From the NCBI GenBank assembly GCA_947591115.1, contig CANQCX010000123.1, positions 1 through 5,960 of the forward strand: DNA of 5,960 nucleotides, written 5' to 3'. Below the pieces are notes generated by a model. It had not been told where the DNA came from. It ran no database searches and saw only the letters and a list, made by a program, of their open reading frames with translations. Positions within the stretch are counted from its first letter, which is position 1, and the number at the start of each line of letters is the position of its first letter. The DNA is from an uncultured Lachnospiraceae bacterium (lineage in GTDB: Bacteria; Bacillota; Clostridia; Lachnospirales; Lachnospiraceae). Of this stretch, positions 1 to 5,819 are shown piece by piece. Both the position numbers and the translations under genes were made by a program.

Positions 1-77
1 TCATGTTCCTCGTTTGCAAAAACCATGTGTGTGTTGTCGGCGCTCTGCGCCTCTGCTCTTAACGCTGTGTTGTTCAT
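1..77 (-). CDS. Partial small protein, DUF6075-like (mobile-element associated), N-terminal 25 codons
   Basis: An ATG at 77-75 opens a frame that stays open to the window edge, giving 25 codons (MNNTALRAEAQ..., ending VFANEEH). A near-perfect Shine-Dalgarno sequence lies six bases upstream, which makes this a real start even though only a fragment is visible. The N-terminus, especially the stretch VFANEEH, matches my recollection of DUF6075-type proteins found in integrative conjugative elements of Lachnospiraceae and other Firmicutes; their biochemical function is unknown to me. No domain can be confirmed from 25 residues. It lies downstream of hemZ in the same direction, where hisS would be expected in related genomes, and a terminator separates it from hemZ. 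The presence of a gene is well supported; the family assignment is from memory and only moderately sure. Confidence 0.6.
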   Translation of the reverse strand, partial: MNNTALRAEAQSADNTHMVFANEEH

Positions 78-83
78 ACCTGA

Positions 84-91
84 ACCTCCTT
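84..91 (-). promoter_or_regulatory. Strong ribosome binding site of the partial left-edge gene
   Basis: Read on the minus strand this is AAGGAGGT, fully complementary to the anti-Shine-Dalgarno end of 16S rRNA, with six bases before the ATG at 77-75. It fixes the start of the partial gene, which is otherwise too short in this window to call with confidence. Confidence 0.85.
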
Positions 92-118
92 CAATTAAAA
101 TAGTTGTTTGACTATAAC

Positions 119-159
119 AAAAAAGGACAGCCCCATTCGCTAAAATGAGATTGTCCTTT
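119..159 (-). terminator. Intrinsic terminator downstream of hemZ
   Basis: Positions 152-159 (TGTCCTTT) and 122-129 (AAAGGACA) form a perfect 8-bp outer stem. An inner CATT/AATG stem (134-137 with 144-147) closes a six-base loop, with a partly paired 4x4 internal loop between the two stems. On the minus strand the stem runs into six T residues (124-119) and then GTTATAG, so termination is predicted for transcripts coming from hemZ. On the plus strand no T-tract follows, so it is directional. It also sits between a possible promoter (183-212) and the ribosome binding site of the left-edge gene, so it could act in the leader of that gene. Confidence 0.7.
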
Positions 160-182
160 AAGGCACAATATTCAGGTATTCA

Positions 183-212
183 TATTTATTGCGTACTATT
201 CCGTATTATCAA
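183..212 (-). promoter_or_regulatory. Possible promoter for the left-edge gene
   Basis: On the minus strand TTGATA (212-207) and TAAATA (188-183) are separated by 18 bases, a reasonable sigma-A-like pair. A start near 176 would give a leader of about 100 bases that contains the terminator hairpin at 119-159. The region is AT-rich, so a chance match is quite possible. Confidence 0.25.
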
Positions 213-223
213 CTAAAAAAATG

Positions 224-263
224 TTGTACTTTTGATGTACTTTGCACCATTTCTTGTACTTTC
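224..263. repeat. Three direct copies of TGTACTTT in AT-rich DNA beside hemZ
   Basis: The octamer TGTACTTT occurs at 225-232, 236-243 and 255-262, all in the same orientation, with start-to-start distances of 11 and 19 bases. A degenerate relative, CGTACTATT, lies at 192-200. The array begins only 18 bases from the hemZ stop codon and lies on the side facing a probable mobile-element gene. Short clustered direct repeats at the end of an integrated element are often arm-type binding sites for a tyrosine recombinase or its excisionase; that role is inferred here. No integrase gene is in the window. Confidence 0.6.
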
Positions 264-280
264 AGAGCGGACAGAAACCT

Positions 281-1789
281 TTACATTTCTTCAAATAATC
301 TCCGTTTCCGCTCAATCATTTCGTCGATTTTTTCTATGTAGAGAGCGACTTCCTTGACATTCTCACACCGCTTAATCGTCCCGTCCGGGTACACCCGTTT
401 GGTTACGCTTCCGGCGCCAAGCGCCACGATAGACTGCACCTCCTCCATGATCAGGATATTGTACAGTCCCGCCTTTCCTTCTGCGGCATATCCGACATTC
501 TCCATGTTGCCTGCCATTCCCTTCTGCCGATAGAGGTAATACGGAAAAAGACCCATCTCCCTGCAATACTCCGCGCACAGATCCATATGCTCCTGTGTGT
601 TGACCATTGCCATATTCTGATAATGTTCTTTAAAGATCGTCAATCGGGCGGCGCGCTTGACCGCAAGCGAATGCACCGTTACATTGTCCGGTCCAAGCTC
701 CTTTAATTTTTCCATCGTATGGCGTACATCGTCGATGTTTTCTTGAGGAAGTCCAATAATTAAATCCATATTTATATTATCAAATCCCAGCTCGCGCGCC
801 AGATGAAAGCATTCTTCCGTCTGTTCTACCGTATGATGGCGCCCGATCAGATCCAGTGTTTCCTGCTTCATCGTCTGCGGATTGACCGAAATCCGCCCGA
901 TTCCATGTTTTTTCAGCACCAGCAGCTTGTCTTTGGTAACCGAATCCGGTCTTCCCGCCTCAACGGTAAACTCCAAGCAGTTTGATAAATCAAAACTGCA
1001 TTTAATTTTTCCGATTAGTCTGTCTAATTGTTGTGGTTCCAGCGTCGTAGGAGTTCCGCCTCCGATATATACGGAATTGAGGGTTTTGTCTCGGAACCTC
1101 TGCGCCGTATCTTCGATTTCCCGCTCCAATGCATCCAGATAACGATCTACCTGTTTTTTCCATGCTGCCAGCGGGTATGAGGTAAACGAACAATACAGAC
1201 AGGTGCTTGGGCAGAACGGGATTCCGATATAGAGGCTGTAACCGTTTTCATAATCGAGCTGCTTTAGCAGTTTGCGTTCACGTTCCGCGATGTCGATGCT
1301 CAGTTGGATTTTTTCCTCCGAAGCCAGATACTGCTCCTTCATATAGGCTGCAATTTCTTCTCGGCTTTTTCCCTCCTCCAACAACTTCATCGGAATCTTG
1401 GTAGGCCGTATGCCGGTCAGCGTCCCCCAGGGAAGCGCATGGCTGCATCTTCTCTGCAGCATCCGGTACAAATGACGCTTCAATTCATTTTTCGTCTGGA
1501 TCCGGTCGGAAAAATCCACAGCAAACACATCGGTGTCCGCAGTTTCCTGCTCCTGCCGCTTTAGGGAAATTTCCGCTTTTCCATATTCGATCGTAATGCT
1601 CTGCGCGGCCTCGGCAAGCGCCGTCAGACTTTCTTCTTTTGTATGATGCATACATGCCGTTTTTTTCCCCTGCAGTTCTTCCTCGGAGCAGGTGTAATAC
1701 ATTTTTACCTCTTCTTTTGGAAAAAAGGCTTTTACCAGCGAATGCACATCATATTCAAATTCCGGTCGGTTAAATCGTACAATAATCAT
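281..1789 (-). CDS. hemZ: Radical SAM protein HemZ (coproporphyrinogen III oxidase-like)
   Basis: This 502-residue protein has the length and architecture of Firmicutes HemZ: an N-terminal region of about 180 residues of unknown fold, then a radical SAM barrel. The 4Fe-4S cluster motif is C193-x3-C197-x2-C200. A glycine-rich SAM-binding turn, GGGTPTT, follows at 243-249, then E277 in the segment FTVEAGRPDS and the barrel segment MDLIIGLPQE at 341-350. The family is annotated as oxygen-independent coproporphyrinogen III dehydrogenase of heme synthesis. The residue two after C200 is Phe rather than the Cys of true HemN, as in the heme chaperone HemW, so the reaction is uncertain. Its ATG overlaps the TGA of the upstream hydrolase by four bases (ATGA) and only a weak AGAGAGG lies about 17 bases upstream, so translational coupling is likely. 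A terminator follows at 119-159. The C-terminus appears complete. Confidence 0.9.
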   Translation of the reverse strand: MIIVRFNRPEFEYDVHSLVKAFFPKEEVKMYYTCSEEELQGKKTACMHHTKEESLTALAEAAQSITIEYGKAEISLKRQEQETADTDVFAVDFSDRIQTKNELKRHLYRMLQRRCSHALPWGTLTGIRPTKIPMKLLEEGKSREEIAAYMKEQYLASEEKIQLSIDIAERERKLLKQLDYENGYSLYIGIPFCPSTCLYCSFTSYPLAAWKKQVDRYLDALEREIEDTAQRFRDKTLNSVYIGGGTPTTLEPQQLDRLIGKIKCSFDLSNCLEFTVEAGRPDSVTKDKLLVLKKHGIGRISVNPQTMKQETLDLIGRHHTVEQTEECFHLARELGFDNINMDLIIGLPQENIDDVRHTMEKLKELGPDNVTVHSLAVKRAARLTIFKEHYQNMAMVNTQEHMDLCAEYCREMGLFPYYLYRQKGMAGNMENVGYAAEGKAGLYNILIMEEVQSIVALGAGSVTKRVYPDGTIKRCENVKEVALYIEKIDEMIERKRRLFEEM

Positions 1790-2415
1790 AGGTATGGGTT
1801 ATACATCCTCTCTGTTCCAATCGTGGTTCCTTCTCCATGTCCGGTATAGACTACGGTCTTTTCCGGAAGCTTCATCAATTTATCCTGTATCGAATGAATG
1901 AGCTGCGACATGCTTCCGCCGCCTAGATCCGTTCTTCCTACAGACATACAAAACAGCGTATCGCCGGAAAACAATACATCCTCATACGGAAAATAATAGC
2001 AGCAGCCCCCCGCCGTATGTCCCGGAGTAAACAAAACGCGGATATGAAATCCTGCCAGCTCCAGCTCCTGTTCATCTTTTACATAAATATCGGCGTGAAA
2101 AACCCCGCTTTTCCCGATCATCCACCCTGCGTTCATCTGCTCGCTTTCCAGCGTCTCTTTTTCCTTTTCATGCGCATAAACGGATATTTGAAATTCTTTT
2201 GCAAGCGCCTCCGCTGCCGTCGCATGGTCAAAATGGCCATGCGTCAAAAGAATCGCTTTCGGCTGGCACCCCTCCTGTTTCAGCTTCTCTGCAAGCGCAT
2301 CGGCCTGATCACCGGGATCAATGATCAGCGTCTCCATTGTTTTTTCATTGATTGCAAAATAGCAGTTGGTCTGTACCGGACCTACAACATACTGTTCTAC
2401 CTTTAATCCGCCCAT
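1786..2415 (-). CDS. MBL-fold metallo-hydrolase, glyoxalase II-like (YcbL type)
   Basis: This 209-residue cytosolic protein is a full-length small metallo-beta-lactamase-fold hydrolase. The metal-binding signature is complete: H59-x-H61-x-D63-H64, then H133 in PGHTAGG, D152 in SGDTLF and H193 in TGHGEGT. These predict a binuclear metal site. The family resembles hydroxyacylglutathione hydrolase but lacks the C-terminal helical domain of classical glyoxalase II, so the physiological thioester or ester substrate is unknown. The start has AAGGAGG (2433-2427) at a rather long 11-base spacing. It lies between rel and hemZ, as in many Clostridia, and its stop codon overlaps the hemZ start, indicating one transcript. 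No convincing promoter is visible in the 76-base gap upstream, so it may be read from rel or from a weak promoter there. Confidence 0.92.
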   Translation of the reverse strand: MGGLKVEQYVVGPVQTNCYFAINEKTMETLIIDPGDQADALAEKLKQEGCQPKAILLTHGHFDHATAAEALAKEFQISVYAHEKEKETLESEQMNAGWMIGKSGVFHADIYVKDEQELELAGFHIRVLFTPGHTAGGCCYYFPYEDVLFSGDTLFCMSVGRTDLGGGSMSQLIHSIQDKLMKLPEKTVVYTGHGEGTTIGTERMYNPYL

Positions 2416-2449
2416 TGTTTTTCCGCCCTCCTTTTTTGTCTTCGCGAAT

Positions 2450-2481
2450 TCTTAAATTTATGCGGTCTTGAATTTATGCGG
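2450..2481. repeat. 16-bp tandem duplication in the rel-MBL gap
   Basis: Positions 2450-2465 and 2466-2481 are two adjacent copies of a 16-base unit (TCTTRAATTTATGCGG), differing only at one base (A at 2454, G at 2470). It directly abuts the inverted repeat at 2481-2509. It could be a slippage duplication or a paired binding site; nothing in the sequence decides between these. Confidence 0.8.
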
Positions 2482-2509
2482 AAAGAACCACCTATCCGGT
2501 GGTTCTTTC
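2481..2509 (-). terminator. Perfect 12-bp hairpin overlapping the rel stop codon
   Basis: GAAAGAACCACC at 2481-2492 and its exact reverse complement at 2498-2509 form a 12-bp stem with a five-base loop. In the rel mRNA the upstream arm is the last codons of rel, and the TAG stop (2494-2492) lies partly in the loop and partly in the second arm. This is where a rel terminator would be expected, but the bases after the stem (CGCATAAATT) are not a T-tract. It may be a weak terminator, an RNA-stability or processing hairpin, or a site that lets part of the transcription continue to the MBL gene. Confidence 0.5.
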
Positions 2510-4831
2510 AATATCGATTACACTTTCGATCTGCCGTATTTTTTCGATCAGGCGGTTGATCTGCGCGCGCCCCTTTGTATTAAAAGATACCTCGATCGTC
2601 GCAATCCCCTGTTTGCTGGTTTTTGAATGAATTCCGTTAATATTGATCTCCCGTTCCGTAAAGACCTTCGTAATATCGACCAGCAAGCCGGAACGATCGT
2701 TGCAGAAGATCTTGATTTCCGCCAGATACTCGCCCAGCTCCTCCGATTCTGCTCCAACCTGCCATTCCGCTTCGATCAGACGCGCCCGCTCGAGCTCAGA
2801 CAGATTGATGATATTGATGCAGTCCGTACGGTGAATGGAAATCCCTCTTCCCCGCGTAATAAAGCCGATGATCTCATCTCCCGGCACCGGACTGCAGCAT
2901 TTCGAAAAATGCACCGCCACATCCTGCAATCCGCGAACCACGATTCCGCTCTGGGAACGCTTCTGTTCTCCCTGAAGCCGGTTCTCTCCGATGCTCTGCA
3001 AAACAGCTTCATCGGTCAGCGGCAGTATGTGGTCTTTTTTGTATTCCTCATACATCCGGTTTACGATCTGTCCCTCTTTTAATCCGCCATGCCCGATCGT
3101 GGCAAGACAGGAAGACCAGTCGCTAAAACCGTATTTGCGCATGATTTTTTCCTGATACTCCGGACGGTTGATGTCCGCAAAATTGATTCCTTTCGTCTTT
3201 GCATAAGCAAGCAGCAATTCTTTTCCGCGCAGAATGTTTTCTTCTTTAAACTCGCTGCGGAACCACTGGTTGATCTTGCTCTTGGCCTGCGTACTTTTTA
3301 CGATATTCAGCCAATCCATGCTTGGACCTCTGGAATTCTGGGAAGTAATGATCTCGATCCGATCCCCGTTCTGTATCACATAGTCGATCGGAACCAGCTT
3401 GCCGTTTACCTTTGCCCCTACCATTTTATTGCCGACGGCGGAATGGATGCTGTATGCAAAATCGATCGGCGTCGAGCCATGCGGCAGATTTTTAATATCT
3501 CCCGACGGCGTAAAGCAGAACACCATATCGGAAAACAAATCCAGATCGCTTTTTAAGACGCTCATGAATTCTTTATTGTCCGACATCTCCCGCTGCCATT
3601 CCAGAATCTGGCGCAGCCAGCTCAGCTTTTCCTCCTCGCTGGCAGTCGTGGAAGTGACGGTTCCGTTGCTGACTTCTTTGTATTTCCAATGCGCGGCAAT
3701 TCCGAATTCTGCGGTTCGGTGCATTTCATACGTCCGGATCTGGATCTCAAACGGCTGTCCGCTCGGCCCGATCAGCGTTGTATGAAGCGACTGATACATA
3801 TTCGGCTTCGGCATCGCAATGTAGTCCTTGAATCTGCCCGGAATCGGCTTATACTGCTCATGTATGATTCCCAGCACCGTATAGCAGTCTTTGATGCTTT
3901 CCACGATAATGCGGATGGCGAACAGATCGTAGATCTGGTCGATGGTCTTTCCCTGATTGACCATTTTCTTATAGATACTGAAAAAATGTTTTGCCCTGCC
4001 GGATATGTCCGCTTTGATGCCGGCTTCCTCAACGGCCTCGCGCACATCCTGCATCAGCGACTGGACATAGTCCTCCCGCACTGTTTTGCGCAATGCAACT
4101 TTTTCCACAAGGTCATAATAGGCATCCGGATCCAGATATTTTAAGGAAAGGTCATCCAGCTCCACCTTGATCTTGCTGATACCCAGCCGCTGGGCGATCG
4201 GGGCGTAAATCTCCTGCGTTTCCCGCGCGATCCGGATCTGCGCCTCCCGCGGCTGATAACGCAGCGTACGCATGTTATGCAGACGGTCGGCGAGTTTGAT
4301 CATGATTACCCGTATGTCCTTTGCCATCGCAAGGAACATCTTCCGCAGGTTCTCCGCCTGCATTTCCAGACGGTCGGCGTTTTTCTCTTTGGGATCTTTT
4401 GCATTATCCGTTAAATGCAGATGTTTCAGCTTTGTAACGCCGTCAACCAGAAGCAGGACTTCCTCCCCAAACGTGTCGATGACCTCCTGCTCCGTCATGA
4501 TCGTATCCTCCAGCACGTCATGCAGCAGACCGGCGGCGATCGTTTCTTTGTCCAGCTCCAGCTCTACCAGAATGATCGCCACGCAAAGCGGATGAATAAT
4601 ATATTCCTCGCCGGATTTGCGCACTTGTCCCTTATGCGCCTCATATGCAACTTTATAAGCTTTTTCCACCAATGAAGTATCTGCGGACGGATGGTATTTG
4701 TGAATCCCCCGGATCAGCTCCTCGTACAAGTCTTCTGGGCTTACAAATTCTTGGATCGTTTTAATACTGCCTCTGCCCGATTGCAATTCCTTTTCCAACC
4801 GTTCCAGTTCTTCTGAAGAAATATCTGCCAT
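2492..4831 (-). CDS. rel: Bifunctional (p)ppGpp synthetase/hydrolase, RelA/SpoT family
   Basis: At 779 residues this is a full-length long RelA/SpoT homologue, the main enzyme making pppGpp/ppGpp from ATP and GTP/GDP and degrading them during the stringent response. The HD hydrolase domain (about 55-205) keeps H80, H104-D105, E108-D109, D182 and N186 (KLADRLHNM). The synthetase domain (about 275-385) keeps K281-H282, D302 in YDLFAIR, the YQSLHTT loop at 346-352 and E362 in EIQIRT. RFKD at 333-336 matches the RxKD form of bifunctional Rel rather than the ExDD form of synthetase-only RelA. Then come TGS (about 435-497), a zinc-finger-like domain with C645, C646, H667 and C671, and an ACT domain (about 703-777). 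All parts look intact, so both activities and ribosome/tRNA sensing are expected. AGGTGA (4841-4836) lies five bases before ATG, with a promoter upstream. No apt or recJ precedes it. Confidence 0.96.
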   Translation of the reverse strand: MADISSEELERLEKELQSGRGSIKTIQEFVSPEDLYEELIRGIHKYHPSADTSLVEKAYKVAYEAHKGQVRKSGEEYIIHPLCVAIILVELELDKETIAAGLLHDVLEDTIMTEQEVIDTFGEEVLLLVDGVTKLKHLHLTDNAKDPKEKNADRLEMQAENLRKMFLAMAKDIRVIMIKLADRLHNMRTLRYQPREAQIRIARETQEIYAPIAQRLGISKIKVELDDLSLKYLDPDAYYDLVEKVALRKTVREDYVQSLMQDVREAVEEAGIKADISGRAKHFFSIYKKMVNQGKTIDQIYDLFAIRIIVESIKDCYTVLGIIHEQYKPIPGRFKDYIAMPKPNMYQSLHTTLIGPSGQPFEIQIRTYEMHRTAEFGIAAHWKYKEVSNGTVTSTTASEEEKLSWLRQILEWQREMSDNKEFMSVLKSDLDLFSDMVFCFTPSGDIKNLPHGSTPIDFAYSIHSAVGNKMVGAKVNGKLVPIDYVIQNGDRIEIITSQNSRGPSMDWLNIVKSTQAKSKINQWFRSEFKEENILRGKELLLAYAKTKGINFADINRPEYQEKIMRKYGFSDWSSCLATIGHGGLKEGQIVNRMYEEYKKDHILPLTDEAVLQSIGENRLQGEQKRSQSGIVVRGLQDVAVHFSKCCSPVPGDEIIGFITRGRGISIHRTDCINIINLSELERARLIEAEWQVGAESEELGEYLAEIKIFCNDRSGLLVDITKVFTEREININGIHSKTSKQGIATIEVSFNTKGRAQINRLIEKIRQIESVIDIERTTG

Positions 4832-4876
4832 AGACTCACCTGCTTATTACTCATTATCCCATTTGTATATTCGTTT

Positions 4877-4905
4877 ATTATATTTTATTTCTCCGTAAAA
4901 AGCAA
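4877..4905 (-). promoter_or_regulatory. Probable rel promoter
   Basis: The minus strand carries a perfect TATAAT at 4882-4877. At 17 bases upstream lies TTGCTT (4905-4900), a weak -35 match with the first three bases conserved. A perfect TTGACA is also present at 4916-4911, but 28 bases from TATAAT, too far for a standard sigma-A promoter. Transcription starting near 4870 would give a leader of about 40 bases before the rel ATG. The 105-base gap shows no clear terminator for the upstream acetyltransferase gene, so some read-through from that gene is possible. Confidence 0.6.
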
Positions 4906-4936
4906 TATTTTGTCAAGATTCCGTTTTTATCTGTTT

Positions 4937-5806
4937 TTATCCATTGTAACAGTACCGCCTCATGGTCTTTCCCGTAATCTGCGTTTCCTCCAGAAACACA
5001 AATCCCAGCTTTTGCGCCAGATGAATCGAAACGGCGTTGTCCGGAGCGATCAGGCAGTTGATTCTTTGACTGCCCAGCTCTTTTTTCGCATAATCCAAAA
5101 TCGCACGACACACCTCCGCAGCATATCCCTGCCTCTGTTTCTTGGGACAGATCAGATACCCCAGCTCGAGCTCCATTCCCTCCGGATATTCCCTGTGTTC
5201 CAGACCTGCCCTTCCGATCAGTTCGTTGGTATCTTTGGTAAAAACCAGCCACATTCCATAGCCGAAATAGCGGTACATATTGTTGATATAAGCGCGCTGA
5301 TACTCCATTTCTTCTTCGCGCGGATAAAGCGGCTCCACGTATTTCTGCAGCTCCTTTTGCGCATACAGCTCATACAGCGCATCCAGATCCGACAGCGCCA
5401 GCTCGCGCACGATGCAGCGCTCTGTAGAAAAGATCGTCCAGGGCAGCCTGTGATACCGCTCATATACCCGCCGGAAAAAGACTTCTCCCGCTTCCTCCAA
5501 GCCTTCCGCGACCAGCCACGCTCCGGAAAACGACTGCTTCCCAGCGTCCAAAAGCACATAGGGCAGCGCCGCCAGTCCCAGCTCCTGCGCAAGCGCCCAC
5601 TCGCTGTCCCGCGTGACCGTCAGCAGACACTCCGAAAGCTCCGCGCCCGCTTCCTGCGCCGCTCTGCGGATGTTCTGCTCGTTTACCGGCGCACAGACCT
5701 TACTGCATCGGATAGCACCCGCTCCCTGATTTTGTTCTCTAACCCATTTCTGCAAAGCAGGCTCCCGCTCGATGACCTCCTCTGCATATAAGAACGCTTT
5801 CCACAT
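4937..5806 (-). CDS. GNAT-family N-acetyltransferase with N-terminal HAD-like segment
   Basis: The 289-residue product has two parts. Residues about 124-289 are a complete GNAT fold, which transfers an acetyl group from acetyl-CoA to an amine. Motif A contains ELGYLICP and Q224-x-x-G227-x-A229 for pyrophosphate binding, and N257 through G268-F269 match the motif B region. It resembles RimJ/RimL-type enzymes, but the substrate is unknown. Residues about 1-120 include CLLTVTRDSEWALAQELGL and SFSGAWLVAEGLEE, which look like a degenerate HAD-like Rossmann segment that I recall fused to GNAT domains in Lachnospiraceae; no catalytic DxD motif is visible, so it may be a binding domain. I chose ATG 5806-5804 because GGAAAGGG precedes it by four bases. 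An in-frame ATG at 5833 has no ribosome binding site and lies inside the LytTR coding sequence. It follows that gene by 13 bases, probably in one operon. Confidence 0.85.
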   Translation of the reverse strand: MWKAFLYAEEVIEREPALQKWVREQNQGAGAIRCSKVCAPVNEQNIRRAAQEAGAELSECLLTVTRDSEWALAQELGLAALPYVLLDAGKQSFSGAWLVAEGLEEAGEVFFRRVYERYHRLPWTIFSTERCIVRELALSDLDALYELYAQKELQKYVEPLYPREEEMEYQRAYINNMYRYFGYGMWLVFTKDTNELIGRAGLEHREYPEGMELELGYLICPKKQRQGYAAEVCRAILDYAKKELGSQRINCLIAPDNAVSIHLAQKLGFVFLEETQITGKTMRRYCYNG

Positions 5807-5810
5807 AAAA

Positions 5811-5818
5811 CCCTTTCC
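5811..5818 (-). promoter_or_regulatory. Ribosome binding site deciding the GNAT start
   Basis: On the minus strand GGAAAGGG ends four bases before the ATG at 5806-5804. The alternative upstream ATG at 5833-5831 is preceded by a sequence without purine-rich complementarity to 16S rRNA. This favours the 289-residue product over the 298-residue one. Confidence 0.6.
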
Positions 5819-5819
5819 G

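Noticed and set aside
2017..2406. Plus-strand open frame of 129 codons antisense to the MBL gene
   Set aside because: The MBL reading frame carries all metal ligands; the antisense product shows only chance hydrophobic and basic runs.
2627..4144. Several plus-strand open frames of about 130-155 codons antisense to rel (2627-3082, 3089-3556, 3689-4144)
   Set aside because: All lie fully inside the intact rel gene, have no family resemblance and are explained by the GC pattern of the opposite strand.
4896..4929. TAAAAA/TTTTTA inverted repeat as terminator of the GNAT gene
   Set aside because: The stem is six A-T pairs with a 22-base loop, too weak for an intrinsic terminator, and it overlaps the promoter elements of rel.
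4918..4945. Double GATAAAAAC direct repeat at the 3' end of the GNAT gene
   Set aside because: Only nine AT-rich bases, partly within the coding end; not more than expected by chance.
4910..5791. Plus-strand open frame of 293 codons antisense to the GNAT gene
   Set aside because: It mirrors the codon pattern of a well-supported gene on the opposite strand, has no recognisable domain and contains basic low-complexity runs typical of antisense shadows.
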